NCBI RefSeq assembly: GCF_932294415.1
Contig: NC_065538.1
Coordinates: 79,869,834-79,933,833, forward strand
Direction of reading: 5' to 3'
Source: Quercus robur
Taxonomy: Eukaryota > Streptophyta > Magnoliopsida > Fagales > Fagaceae
DNA length: 64,000 nt
Positions 34,373 through 45,744 of the stretch are shown here, piece by piece. The first letter of the stretch is position 1. Every line of letters begins with the position of its first letter. The position numbers were made by a program, and so were the translations under genes. A model generated the notes under the pieces. That model did not search any database, was not told the DNA's origin, and saw only the letters and a list, made by a program, of their open reading frames with translations.

Positions 34373-35435
34373 GCACAAACCCAGCCAAGATTCATGCTCT
34401 ATTTTCATTTCTTTTCTTTTCTTTTCTTTTCTTTTCTTGTTTGTCTTCTAAGCTAACATCGGAAGTTTGCTTCATTTTGATATTCAATTTGTAATTGTTT
34501 GAATTTTTTTTTTTTTTTTTAACGAAATGTTCATCCATCTTTTACAAAATTTTAAACCCTAGCTTTTTGATCCATTCAATTTATGTTTTTTTTAACGGCA
34601 AATGCAAAGGTGGGTTACAGAATCCTAATATATCAAAGCTTAAAGTGCCAAATTTAGGATTCAGTCAAATTTCAATCCACAGACACAGAGCAAAGCTTAA
34701 AGTGCCAAATTTCAATCCAAAGACAACTTAAATTCGGGTCAAATCACAAGAGGGTAAGATGTAATTAGGCCCACTTTTTTTTGTTAAGAAATAACTTTAC
34801 AAAATTTTAATCAGGCTGTTTAATCAATAGCACAAAGACACAATTTTCCAAAATTTTCCGATCGGGTTTCTCAGCAACCAAACAGAGTAAAAGTGCCAGA
34901 GGAAAGAACAAATTAACGGGCCCAGAAAGGGTTTTACCCAGATCCAGAATCAAATAACAATTCAGAAACCCAGTAAAAAAATAAAAAAATCAGAGAAAAA
35001 TTTAGTACCTTGAGGCTTACAAACTGGAGGATCTTCAAACAGAGAAAGAGAGAGTTGTTTATGAGCAACACCAATATCAAACAAAATCAGCCCTGAAGAT
35101 GGATCATTCACTATGATATCTTTCACTGGCAGCCATAGAAAAAGCTCTTCCTGACTCAGACCCTCCAACCCTTTGAGCCCACCAAAGCTGAGGTTAGCCC
35201 TGATTACACTATCAAAGTGTACTCTTGTCTCAAACTTGGCTAAGCATGGCTGGTCCAAATGAACCTCTAGAAGTCCATTTTGGTCTAGGCTGTATGACTT
35301 TACACTGTCTGGGAAAAGCCCAGCCGGAAGGCCTTGGCTTTCAAGAAGGTTGTGGATGGAAGAGGTGGCTGTGAGAGGAAGATGGAGGAGAAGAAAGATC
35401 GTCAAGAAGGACATAGGTGTCAGAGACATTGTCAC
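33645..35435 (-). CDS. DUF538 family protein, two exons, signal peptide
   Basis: Exon 1 is 35435-35009 and exon 2 is 33703-33645, joined through a CAAG/GTACTA donor and a GTGCAG acceptor in frame, for 161 residues ending MNMGFQVQR. The first 27 residues are a hydrophobic signal peptide (FLTIFLLLHLPLTATSS). Residues 28-143 form the DUF538 domain: IHNLLESQGLPAGLFPDSV, YSLDQNGLLEVHL, CLAKFE, IRANLSFGGLKGLEGLSQEELFLWLPVKDI and the FEDPPVCKPQG end. DUF538 proteins are small plant proteins of poorly known function, sometimes linked to stress and cell-wall or lipid binding; no reaction can be assigned. Two in-frame Met codons (residues 1 and 3) are possible starts. The 1305-base intron contains a 981-base TIR element. 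Exon 2 was recognised by frame and by the family's short C-terminal tail. Confidence 0.85.
33792..34772. mobile_element. MULE-like TIR element in the DUF538 intron, 981 bp, target duplication ACTTTTTT
   Basis: The left end GGGCTAATTAAAACTTACCC and the inverted right end GGGCCTAATTACATCTTACC pair, and pairing continues inward (TGTGGTTCGACCTAAATTTA against TGTGATTTGACCCGAATTTA), a TIR of about 55 bases. ACTTTTTT is present directly outside both ends (33784-33791 and 34773-34780), near the 9 bases used by Mutator-like elements. The interior holds a (TC)n tract (34330-34370), a (CTTTT)n run and a 66-residue frame (34256-34456) without recognisable domain. Confidence 0.8.
34330..34370. repeat. (TC)n microsatellite
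   Basis: About 20 TC units inside the intronic TIR element. Confidence 0.95.
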
Positions 35436-36099
35436 AGAGTTCTATTGGATGCACACACTATGTTTTGTTTTTGTTTTTAGGTTTAGGTTTTAAAAAGAGT
35501 GTGTTTTTATTTATTTATTTCTTTTAAAGGTTAAGTTTTCAAGGTTATTATTGGAAGTGGGGGCCAGAATGTACCGTCTTTCTTATGGGTTGGCATGAGA
35601 TATCGACCAAATTACCCTTCGCTTAATTCAGGTTCTTGTTAAGGAATGTGTATAAAATAATGTTTTGGTTAGGGGAAAAGACCTTAATAGCCAAGAATTG
35701 GTGGAGTCAAATTTGTTTCACCGGAAGTGTTTTATTGGTGTAATTTTATTGGAAGTAGTGGTAAATAGTGTAGTAAGTAGTTAAGATCCATTGGTTTAAC
35801 TTTGGCAACTGTATACAGTAGAAGACTTTTTCCACTTCAATATAATTACGTTTCACAAAAACAAAACAAAATTTTCATAGAATTATTACCAACAATTTTT
35901 AATGTTTAAACACTGAAAACTAAAAACTGTGGCAAAAAAAAAAAAAAATTGGTTTGATAAGAGATTTCTTTTAGGAGTGTTTGAGTTATGTTTCTTATTT
36001 TAGGGTGTTTGAATACTAAATTTAGAAAACTCTTCTAACCAGTTTTCAGTTTTCAAATAATATTGAACAATAACATTTTTATAAATACCACCGCACATC

Positions 36100-36245
36100 C
36101 CTGGTGTGATGATCATTCACAAGTATAAGTACTTGGGGTGTAGAGGATAAAGGTCAGGCTTCAAGTCTCCAATAAGAAATTTCATATACATATACACTTA
36201 GACTAGATTAGAGTAAAATTTCAATATTGTATAAAAAATAAAAAT
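36100..36245 (+). mobile_element. Probable tRNA-derived SINE, copy 1
   Basis: GGTGTGATGATCATTCACAA resembles an A box and GGCTTCAAGTCTCC a B box of an internal pol III promoter. The body runs through TATACACTTAGACTAGATTA to an A-rich end (TTGTATAAAAAATAAAAA). A second copy lies at 40310-40458. Confidence 0.5.
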
Positions 36246-37397
36246 AAAAACTCTATGTCCTACCTAATTATACCACGTTAGAGAACTTTCTCTCTCTTCA
36301 AAAATATCGTTCCAAAATTTGAAATAGTACAACACCAACAAAGAAGTGAATGGTGTTAGGTTGGTGTGTTGGGAAGGATGAACTGCAATTCACAACTATC
36401 TATCTTGCGGCAATGTGTTTGAATAATATAATGCAATTTTTCCTTTTTCTCCTTTTAGGTACCCTATTCTTAAGCTAAGATAATTCTTTCAATAAGATTT
36501 AAGATTTTTTTTATCCAAACTATAATTGGTAATTCCATTATGGTTAGCAAAACGAATCCTATCACTCAAGGGCAAATTTTAATAATAAAGATAATTTTAG
36601 ACATGATATTGGTAGGAGGATTTACTTATTTGGTTAAAAATATAATTGTATCTAAAAAAAAAAACTTATAAAAATCTAATTTAAATAAACTAAAAGAAGA
36701 AAATTGTAAAAACCTGATTGAAATGTATAATTAGCTCTGAAGTCAGAAAAAAGAGGGTGATCTAATAAATCCAAAAAAGAAATTGCTGATTTGGTATGAG
36801 ACAATTGGTTTAAGGCTGAAGCATTAAAATAGAAAGGGTTAAAGAGGAATCTCATCATGTCACAACTCACAAAGGCACCATTTGTACACTCATTAGTCAG
36901 TAGACACAACCAGAAAAATACAAGAAGGGAAGTTGCTCATAGCAGAGGGTGAAAACTACGAGGTTTGAACTTTTGCCCCAAAAAATAATAAAGATTTTAA
37001 TTTGATTAAAAAAAAAGAATAATGGAGAACTTTTTAATTTCGAATATTTGTTTTATTTAACAGCCGAGTGTATTTCAATTTTTTTCAGAGTGAAACAAAA
37101 TTTTTGTGATTTCAAATTGCTAGTTGACATTTCACATTCATATGAATGTAACCCATAGATGATAGGGCATACTAAAGAAAAACTTTGTTATATACAAAAA
37201 TTATATATATTCGAGTATGTTACTACAATAGGACGCTCCATATGTTTAAACAATTTATTTAAAAACTATAGATTATTAGTTCATAAGAAAAATATCAATT
37301 CTTTCCTCCCCGACTTTGACTATTACTCATAGTCCTTTAAAAAAGTTTTGCAGTTTAATAATATTGTTCAATCCTTTCTATTCCCCAATGAGAATAT

Positions 37398-37570
37398 TTT
37401 TTTATTTTTTATTTTTTGTTTGAGTGAAGGATTCAAATTGTGTACCTACATATTTTCACAATAAAAAAAAAGTACTCATGTATATTTTTTTATTTTTTAT
37501 TTTTTGTTTGAGTGAAGGATTCAAATTGTGTACCTACATATTTTCACAATAAAAAAAAGTATTCATGTGC
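37398..37570 (+). repeat. 88-bp tandem duplication in copy i
   Basis: TTTGTTTGAGTGAAGGATTC through TTTTCACAATAAAAAAAA occurs twice, offset 88 bases (TGAGTGAAGG at 37421 and 37509). Copy iii (50755 on) has one copy. Confidence 0.85.
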
Positions 37571-38399
37571 TACGCTCTAATTTTCAAATGAGGCAATGGT
37601 CATGCAGTTATTTTAATTTTTAAAAATATTTTTTTTTAGTAAATAGTAATATTATTAGATTACACACAAAAATAATAATACTAGTATTTTAAACAGAATT
37701 TATAATACATTACTTTTTCAAAAATATTAGATGTACAACTTTGTTCACAATACTTTTTCATAATTATTAAAATAATCAATTGTGAGTAATGGAGAAAAAA
37801 TAATATGTTTATGTAAATAGTTATATTTCCGCCACTTAAAATCGGTTATTTCAAAAAGTATAAAATAAAAAATAAAAAGATTTATGTATGTAGACTTTTT
37901 TTTTTTTTTTTTTTTTGGGAGAGACTGTTTAATTTTTAAGTTAAGACAGGGTGTTACATAACCCCAAAATTGCGGACATCGCAGACACTCAACAAACCAT
38001 CAAGCAGATTAATGCTTTAAAGCTAATACTTGTATTCTAATAAATAAATAAAAAATTTAATACATAATCATGTCACTGAACAATAACATACATGATTAAA
38101 TATAATATTGACAGCCACTTTCATTAGCTTTATGACTTTTTGGGGCATACCTAATTACATTTTCGTACACATTTTGATCGGAATGTCCTGTGCTTGTCTT
38201 TGACCTGACCTTGCTCAGGCCCCTCATTTCCCATCTTTCTCTTGACAGTGCTTTTTTTCTTTATTCAACCTGCTTTGTGAATATTTCTAGACAAAATGAA
38301 AAATAAAAGTGACAAATTGTACCTTAAAATTGTATTAATGAAGCTACACAAGTATTAAATGAGATTGTTATTCCTGGTTGATTACTTAGGCCAACATTT

Positions 38400-38732
38400 T
38401 ACACTATGGTAAATTATATTTTGTTCCTCAAATATGGGATAAATTCAATTTGGTCCTTCAGATTTAAAAATTTTGAGATTTGGTCCCTAAAATTTTCAAA
38501 ATAGACCAATTTTGTCCCTCAAAAAATGGGGTAATATGATTTTGGACACTTAAATATATATATATATATATATATATATAGTTTGATTCGGTTTGATTCC
38601 TAAAAGAAAAATAGCTTGATCAAATTGTACCTTTTGAATTTTCAGAAATTAAATTTTGAAATTTTAAGAGACTAAAATGAAACATATGCGAAATTTTAGG
38701 GACAAAAGTGAAATTCACCTTTTATAGTAATA
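38400..38732. mobile_element. TIR element with TTTGGTCCCT-type arms
   Basis: The left arm (TTACACTATGGTAAATTATA, TTTTGTTCCTCAAAT, TTTGGTCC) is an imperfect inverted copy of the right arm (GAGACTAAAATGAAACATAT, AGGGACAAAAGTGAAATTCACC, TATAGTAA), separated by a (TA)n run at 38557-38581. A diverged relative is at 51020-51215 in copy iii, so insertion preceded that duplication. Confidence 0.6.
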
Positions 38733-39312
38733 AAGCATCTTATGAAAAATAATCATTACATTGTAAATAACACTATTGTTACACATCCATGAGTTTAGAT
38801 CTTATACACATCTGAGATGAGTATTATAAAAGATACTTTTTAGGCATTCTAGGATTATAAAATATTTTTTGCTATGCATTCCCTCTTCAGAACTATTCAA
38901 AATTCCCACCACCTAAACCAACCGACATATATTGTTCAATCTGTGTTTAGAAAGATGTGCATGCTTAGATACAATGAGAATTTTGCATTGTTCAGAAAAT
39001 GATGATACTGATTTGTTAGGGAACATAATAAAAATATTTACAATCTAATCTAATATGCATTGTTTTATAATCACCAGGATTTTTAGCAGCGTGACCATCC
39101 CTTAATTATGGAACTTGCAAAGATATGCACTCAGTAACCTGATAGAACTTGCTTATCGTTTGGAGACAAGGATGGAACACTAGGACCAAATTTGTTATGT
39201 CCAGATTGTTTGTCATTTTTAAGGTTGGTTGTCATGTTATTAGGAGAAGTTGAGTAAATTGGTAAACATGGGAATAACTTCTTGAGTTTATTAAGGTAGT
39301 CTTAGAATAAAT

Positions 39313-39500
39313 CTATGCTACATGACATTTTCACAATATTTTTATTATAAATCATATATAAATGGTAAGTTATTACAGAATATTATTGGTAGGCAAGAAA
39401 TAATAATTTCAATGAGGGTTTAATTTAGTTGAACTAATAACAACTTACTACGTATGATTTATTACGAAAGTATTCTGAAAACATTATAAACGTAGTACTT
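39313..39500. mobile_element. MITE of the ACATTTTCACAATA family
   Basis: The left arm TGCTACATGACATTTTCACA and the inverted right arm AGTACTACGTTTATAATGTT pair inward through ATAAATCATA and GTAAGTTATTA. Relatives at 48538-48726 and 62618-62788. Confidence 0.6.
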
Positions 39501-39829
39501 CTCATGATATATATAATAATGGAAGCTTTGCAATAAAATTTGCAGAACTCTAGTTGCATCACGTCATTAATATCTTTTCCTATCCCTTTTTTTTTTTTTT
39601 TTTTTTTTGCAATTTTCATTTTGTTCTTCAACATATCATCTCTTTCAACCGTTGCCTTTTTAGTTTAACTTTTCATCTCCTCCAACTTCCGAGTTCCAAC
39701 TATTGTCTTTTTAAATTTTTCATTCAATTCCCCTTATGCATTCATAATTTTTATCCTTATATGTTCTTGAATCATAATACTGTTTCACTTTATTAGTTTA
39801 TTCAACCTTTCATGTCTTTCAGCCCTTCC

Positions 39830-39990
39830 TAGGAATGTAATCTGTCCAATTCAATCGGTCCTAAGGTTATTTTGACCGGACCGAAATGTTTTGTTTTTAA
39901 GAACCTGGGACCAAACCTATTGGAACCCCAAACTTATTTAGTCTGAATCAGTTTGGTTCGGTTCAGTTGATCTTTTGGTTTTCTCTTCTT
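39830..39990. other. Possible hAT terminus with CGGTCC/GGTTCGG subterminal words
   Basis: CTAGGAATGTAATCTGTCCA followed by CAATCGGTCC, TTTTGACCGGACCG and GGTTCGGTTCAG resembles a hAT 5' end. No matching far end was identified, so this is only a suggestion. Confidence 0.3.
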
Positions 39991-40309
39991 CTCTCAAATT
40001 TTCTCACCAACTAAACCAATCAATTCACATTTATTTACATTACGAATTAAGAATCACAGAGTTGTTTTTAAAAAACCCAAATCTAGCAAATAAATAAATA
40101 AAAAAAATTAAAAAAAAAAAACAGAAAAACAAAATCTAATTAGAGCAAACAATAGCCATAGATCTCAAAGACCAACACAAACCTACCAAAAAAAAAAAAA
40201 AAACCCAAAGAGAGAGAGAGAGAGGAACCTCTTTTTTAAGTGCGGTAAGTGTTGGGATTTGTTTAAATGTGGGGAAGACCACATTCTTAAAGATATTTTA
40301 AAATCATTG

Positions 40310-40458
40310 CACACTTTTGGTGTGATAGTTATTCCACAAGTATAAGTGCTTGTGAGATGTGGGGATCAAAGGTCGAGTTTCAAGTCTCTAAGAGGGAGCT
40401 TTACACACATATACATTTAGATTAGGTTATAATAGAATTTCTATTTTATATATAAAAA
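40310..40458 (+). mobile_element. Probable tRNA-derived SINE, copy 2
   Basis: Parallels copy 1: TGGTGTGATAGTTATTCCAC, GTCGAGTTTCAAGTCTC, AGGGAGCTTTACACACATAT, ATTTAGATTAGGTTATAATA and an A-rich end. Because it sits in the same relative place of copy ii, it probably travelled with the duplication. Confidence 0.5.
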
Positions 40459-41207
40459 AAATATTTTAAAGATATCTTTTATATATATATATATATATAT
40501 CATACTCATTCACATTTTAAGAATGTTGACATTTTAATACATAAAAATAGATATAAAAAACTTAAATAATAAATGTGTGAGAATCAAACCCACAGGGAAT
40601 TGCAAAGAGCTTACCCGAATCATATCCAACTAAGAGACCACTTATTGTTGCTGTTAGCTCAAGTAGTAATACAAAAGGCTTTTGCCATATTGTATTTTAA
40701 AAGTCTTTGATTCCACTTTCATTTATGGGTGCAAAATCACACTAAAAATGTAAACAAAATTAATAGGGAATTCTTTTTAGAAGCGAGGTTGTTTTATTTT
40801 CACCCTAAAAAAACCTTAGAAAAAATCTGTAAGTAAACAAATAAATTAAATAAACTAAAAGAAATAAAACGTAAAAACCTAATTGAAATGGATAATTTTT
40901 AAATAATATTATTATTAATTGATAACAGGAAACCTGTATAATTACTTTTCAAGAAAGAACCATAAAATTTGTTAATTTGGTGTGAGACAGTCGGTTTAAG
41001 GAAGCACTTGATGGCTACATATTTATATCAAATACTTGTGTTATAATGAACCCAATGTCGAATTTATATATTAGAGAATAATTGACTTACCCATCCCTAT
41101 ACTGTTCAAATGGGGAACACGGGATGGGTAAGTCACAGAATGGGCCTAGTAAGCCACGGCCCAAGTGGAATAGGCTTCTCCGCATGGATTGTGGGCCTGT
41201 TGAGGAA

Positions 41208-41378
41208 ACATGAGGAGACTTAGTCACATCTCTAGGGAAAAGAAGTGCGTCGGCCATTATGGAAGAGGAAAATGCAGACAGTATAGGGATGCATGGTTCC
41301 AAGCGAGGAAAAACACAAAATGATTTAGAAGTTTTTGCAGAGGCAGGGGTGTCGGAACACCCTTGCCAATCACAATGA
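41208..41378 (+). pseudogene. LINE ORF1 C-terminal remnant
   Basis: Frame read from 41208 encodes GDLVTSLGKRSASAIMEEEN, then GMHGSKRGKTQNDLEVFAEA, ending in HPCQSQ and TGA at 41376-41378. A charged, low-complexity tail fits the end of plant LINE ORF1 (RNA-binding gag-like protein). Its stop overlaps the ORF2 start as ATGA (41375-41378). The rest of ORF1 is absent. Confidence 0.55.
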
Positions 41379-44300
41379 GGCTCTTGTGTAGGATTAAGCG
41401 CCCACAGTTTGTTTTTTAATGGAGACAAGACTTAATAGAAAAGGTTTTGATAAGCATTGCAGGGAGATTAAGTTTCCTAATAAGTTGATAGTTAAGAAGC
41501 ATGATTCAAGGGGTGGTTTGGCTCTATTGTGGAAGATGGATGTATCTTTGGATGTTATTAACTTCACTGAGAATCACATTTTAGCTAAGGTGGTTGAGGA
41601 GGATGGGTTTGTTTAGTATCTCATATGCTTTTATGGCTGGCCAGAAACTAGCCAGAAAGCTAAATCATGGGCTCTGCTATCACACTTGTCTTCTTTTGTG
41701 GATGGTCCTTGGATGTGCATTGGAGTCTTCAATGCGATATTGCACTCCGCCGAGAAGCTTAGTCATCGGCCGCCTTCTTACAAGCATATGGATGAATTCA
41801 GAGAAGTGCTGGAACAATGTGCCTTATCTGACCTGGGCTTTCTTGGCTATCCCTACACATGGAATAATAAGCGACCTGGTTCTACCAACACTAAAGAGCG
41901 CCTTGACCGAGCCGTTGCAACTTTGGAATGGAGAACTAAGTTTTCAAAGAGCACGGTCACACACTTGTCTTCCCATGCATCAGACCATTTGCCAATTATC
42001 CTCCAGACAAAGACTTCCAAGTATCGCCTTTCAAGGAGCAACATGGGGTTTAAGTTTGAAGAAGCTTGGTTATTATGGGAAGATTGCGAAGCGGTGGTTC
42101 AAGAAGGTTGGAATAACAGGGGAGGTACAGGTTCAACTATGACCAACGTGAAAGAGAGGATTGAAGGGTGTGGGAGGGAGTTGCATGCTTGGGGTGCATT
42201 AAAAACACATCCTGACACTGAAAGAATAAAGGCACTCCAAAGGAGGATAAAGGTGTTGAATATGGGTGAGTGCACTGAAGAAAATAAAGCTGAATTTCTT
42301 TTGGCTAGTAAGGAGTTGGATGATCTCTTGCTTAAGCAGGAGATTTTTTGGGCACAACGGTCTCGAATTTCTTGGCTTAAACATGGAGATAAGAATACAA
42401 AATTTTTTCATGCCAAGGCCTCACAACGAAGACGAAGGAATTTTGTTCAAGGGATAAAGAATCATGAGGATGAATGGGTGGAGGAAGTGGAAGAGATAGC
42501 AGGTGTGGCTACTAGGTACTTTGAAGATATTTTCAAGGCCGGTGAATGTGATAGGTTGGAGGAGTGCCTAGCTGCAGTTCATCCTAAGGTGTCTCCTGAT
42601 ATGCGGGATTTGTTGTCCAGTGAATACAGCCCAGAGGAAATTAAAGCGGCGGTGTTCCAAATGGGACCAACAAAAGCTCCTAGACCTGATGGTATGAACG
42701 CTCTTTTTTACCAAAAATTTTGGCATATTGTTGGAGATGATGTGATTAATGCAGTGCTGAACTTTTTGAATAATGGAATTATGGAACCTGATGTTAATTA
42801 TACGCAGATTGTTCTTATTCCTAAAATAAAATCACCAGAAAAAATTACTGATTATAGACCCATTAGCCTCTGCAACGTTATTTACAAAATTATTTCAAAG
42901 GTCATGGCAAATAGATTGAAACAAATCCTCCCCCATTTGATTGCTACCACGCAAAGTGCTTTTGTTCCTAGTCGACTTATCACTGATAATTTTCTTGTTG
43001 CATATGAGGCCCTGCATGCCATGCACTGTCGCAAAAAAGGTAGAAGAGGTTCCCTTGCTTTGAAACTAGATGTTAGTAGAGCATATGACCGGGTTGAGTG
43101 GACATTCCTAAAAGGTATTATGACTAAATTAGGCTTTCCAGAGGTGTGGATAGAGCGGGTTATGTGTTGTGTAACTATTCCCTCGTTTTCTATCCGGATC
43201 AATGGAAAATCCTATGGTCACATTATTCCGTCTAGGGGGCTCCGTCAAGGAGACCCGTTATCTCCTTATCTATTTCTATTATGTGCAGAGGGATTCTCAT
43301 CACTTTTAGCTAAAGCTGAGGCGGAAAACAGGTTGCATGGAGTGTCTATTTGTAGGAGGGCTCCAAGTATATCCCACTTACTTTTAGCCGATGATTCACT
43401 TCTCTTTTGTCGAGCCACTCAAGATGAGGTGCAAGAAATAGTGGATATATTGCAGCTCTATGCCAAGGCGTCTGGGCAGTTAATCAATTTTGAGAAATCC
43501 TCTATATACTTTAGCAGCAACACAAATGGTAGGCAACGAGATTGGATAAAAACCAAGTTGAATGTTAAGGAGGTGGAACGCTTCAAATCCTACTTGGGCT
43601 TGCCAACTTTGGTTGGACGTTCAAAATATCAAGCTTTCGCTTTCCTTAAGGATAAAGCGTGGAAGAAGCTTCAAGGGTGGAAGGGGATAATGTTATCTAA
43701 AGCTGGGAAAGAGGTGTTGATAAAGGCCGGTGCTCAATCTCTACCAACGTACACTATGGGGGTGTTTCAACTCCCTGCAAAGCTGTGTGATGAGCTCAAT
43801 GCCATGTGCGTAAGATTCTGGTGGGGACAGGTGGGAAATGAGAGGAAAATACATTGGAGGAGTTGAGATTCACTATCTAAACCGAAGAAAGAGGGTGGTA
43901 TGGGCTTTAGGGATATCTGCTGTTTCAATCTCGCAATGCTGGCCAAACAAGGTTGGAGGTTGCTGCAAAAGAAGGACATATTGCTTTATAAATGTTTCAA
44001 AGCAAAGTACTTTCCACGGTGCAATTTCTTGGAGGCAGAGGATGTACCCAACGGAATCTATGTGTGGAAGAGCATTATGGCAGCTCAACCGATTCTGAAG
44101 AAAGGTTGCTGCTGGAGGGTCGGTGATGGGTTTGAAATCCGGGTACTTAAAGACAAATGGATCCCAAACTATCCTACTAATAAGGTGTTGCACCCACCGA
44201 TGGAGGAAAAGTGGGAATGGAGGGTGTCGGAGCTAATTGATTGGTCTACCAAGCTTTGGGATAGGCAATTACTTGAATTGAAGTTCCACCGTGATGATGC

Positions 44301-45430
44301 GGAGGCAATCTCTCAGATACCACTTAGTTGCTGGCATACAAATGATGCTCTGTTTTGGCTGCATTCTATAGAGGGAGTATATTCAGTTAAAACAGGGTAC
44401 TACTTGGCCAAAGAATTAAAGAAAGAGACGGATGTTATGGGTGAGGGCTCTTTGCCGTTGGGAAGATGCATGGTGTGGGGCAAGTTATGGAAGCTTCATA
44501 TCCCAAACAAGGTCTGCATTTTTGCATGGCGTGCTTGCCACGACATTCTACCCACTCAAATGAAGCTAGCTTGACGACGCATTACGAAAGACGACACATG
44601 CCCTCTGTGCAAACAAGCGGCAGAAACTGCTATTCATGTCGTTTGGGAGTGTAGTATGGCTTAGGATGTGTGGGCGGGCTGTGTGAGATGGTTGCAAAAA
44701 TCGGTGGGAGGTCAGCTTGATGTGCTGCAACTAGTGGAGGAGTTATGGAAGAAACTAACCACCGAGGAGCTTGAACTATTTTTTGTCCAGGCCTGGTTGA
44801 TTTGGAGCCAATGAAACACTATCATCCATGGTGGGAGCATGCAAGTTCCGTCTCGGCTGAATATGAGAGCAACAGAACTTCTAAAGGAGTTTAGGGAAGC
44901 CCAACAACACCTAGCGGTCCAAAATACCGTTGCTAGAGATGACCAGTGGAGGCCACCATCGGAGAATAGAGTTAAGCTAAATTTTGACGCAGCTATTTTT
45001 GAGGATTTAAATGCGACAAGATTCAAAGCTGTTATTCGCAATGAGAAGGGCGAAGTGTTGGCTGCCTTGGCAGCGAGAGGTCCACCTGTGTCAGATTCTA
45101 AGGAGGCGGAGGTGCTGGCCTACCGCCTTGGAGTTTGCCGTCGATGCGGGATTCGCCGAGCTTCTTGTTGAGGGTGATAACATGTCGGTCATGAGGAACA
45201 TTTCTAGCTCATAGCCGAATGGTTCACGCCTGGGAATTTTGTATGGGGATATTCACTGCTTATGTTCAGGCCTACGGGTTGTATCTGTTGGGTGGGTAAA
45301 CCGTACAGCCAATGGTGTGGCTCATTGTTTGGCTAAGTTTGCTAAAGGCTTGGGTGATGAGATTGTATGGTTGGAGGAGTCCCCTCCCCCTGCTCTAGAT
45401 GCTCTGTTTTTGGACTTGGTTAATGCTTAA
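41375..45430 (+). pseudogene. LINE ORF2: endonuclease, reverse transcriptase and RNase H, with nonsense mutations
   Basis: A small deletion after the first codons (near 41390) removes the opening endonuclease motif and shifts frame. From 41419 one frame continues to about 45110. Endonuclease: GLALLWK, WMCIGVFNAI (the usual GDFN reads GVFN), YTWNN, RLDRA, SDHLPI. Reverse transcriptase: KAPRPDGMNALFYQKFW, IVLIPKI, YRPISLCNVIYKIISK, QSAFVPSRLITDN, LKLDVSRAYDRVEW, RGLRQGDPLSPYLF, LLLADDSLLF. Then CPLC...HVVWEC and RNase H (KLNFDAAIF, SKEAEVLA, LLVEGDN, NGVAHCLAKFA). Stops interrupt it at 41614 (TAG), 43864 (TGA), 44572 (TGA), about 44657 (TAG), 44812 (TGA) and 45212 (TAG), with one frameshift near 45110. 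The longest intact piece is 726 residues (41686-43866). It cannot make a working protein. Confidence 0.88.
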
Positions 45431-45744
45431 TGAGATTCATTTCACTTTCAAAAAAAAAAAAAAAAACCAAGGTTCACTTGCTTGCTTTACGAGTACATGA
45501 CACCTAAAATTGATTTGGGCCACTTGGGCCATAATATGCTAACAAGTTTGATGTTTGACGATTGGTTAGTTGTGTATTCAAAGGAAAAAGAGCTAGAGAG
45601 GAATCTCTTGTCACAAGACAAGAGCACAACTTGTACACTGTAGACAACCATAAAAAATAAGAAGGGAAGCTGCTCATGGCAGGGTGAAAATGGGATAACT
45701 TCTTTTGATTATGATGAATTTCATAATTTCTCTTTAAATTTAAA

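Larger units (their letters stand above)
36100..39300 (+). repeat. Segmental array copy i
   Basis: Homologous in order to parts of copies ii and iii. 36100-36245 and 36670-36810 match 40310-40458 and 40848-41005. 36843-36955 matches 45595-45705. 37440-39300 matches 50755-51860 (landmarks CGACATATATTGTTCAATCT, AGAAAGATGTGCATGCTTAG, GATACTGAT-TGTTAGGGA). No intact gene. The 77-residue minus frame 36676-36909 is not conserved in copy ii. Confidence 0.75.
41086..45466 (+). mobile_element. L1-type LINE with RNase H domain, decayed
   Basis: The order is ORF1 tail, ORF2 (endonuclease, reverse transcriptase, zinc-knuckle-like CPLC segment, RNase H), short 3' UTR and a 17-base poly(A) at 45450-45466. 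The element sits inside copy ii of the segmental array. The 5' limit is uncertain, because ORF1 is present only as its last 60 residues or so, and no flanking target duplication was found. Confidence 0.85.

Noticed and set aside
41594-42142. 182-residue frame overlapping the LINE
   Set aside because: It is a shifted frame over the endonuclease region; the motifs lie in the other frame.
43872-44193. Minus-strand frames within the LINE
   Set aside because: They are antisense shadows of the reverse transcriptase and downstream region.
41086-45466. Target-site duplication around the LINE
   Set aside because: I compared sequence after the poly(A) (CCAAGGTTCACTTG) with the 5' side and found no convincing match; the 5' end may be deleted.
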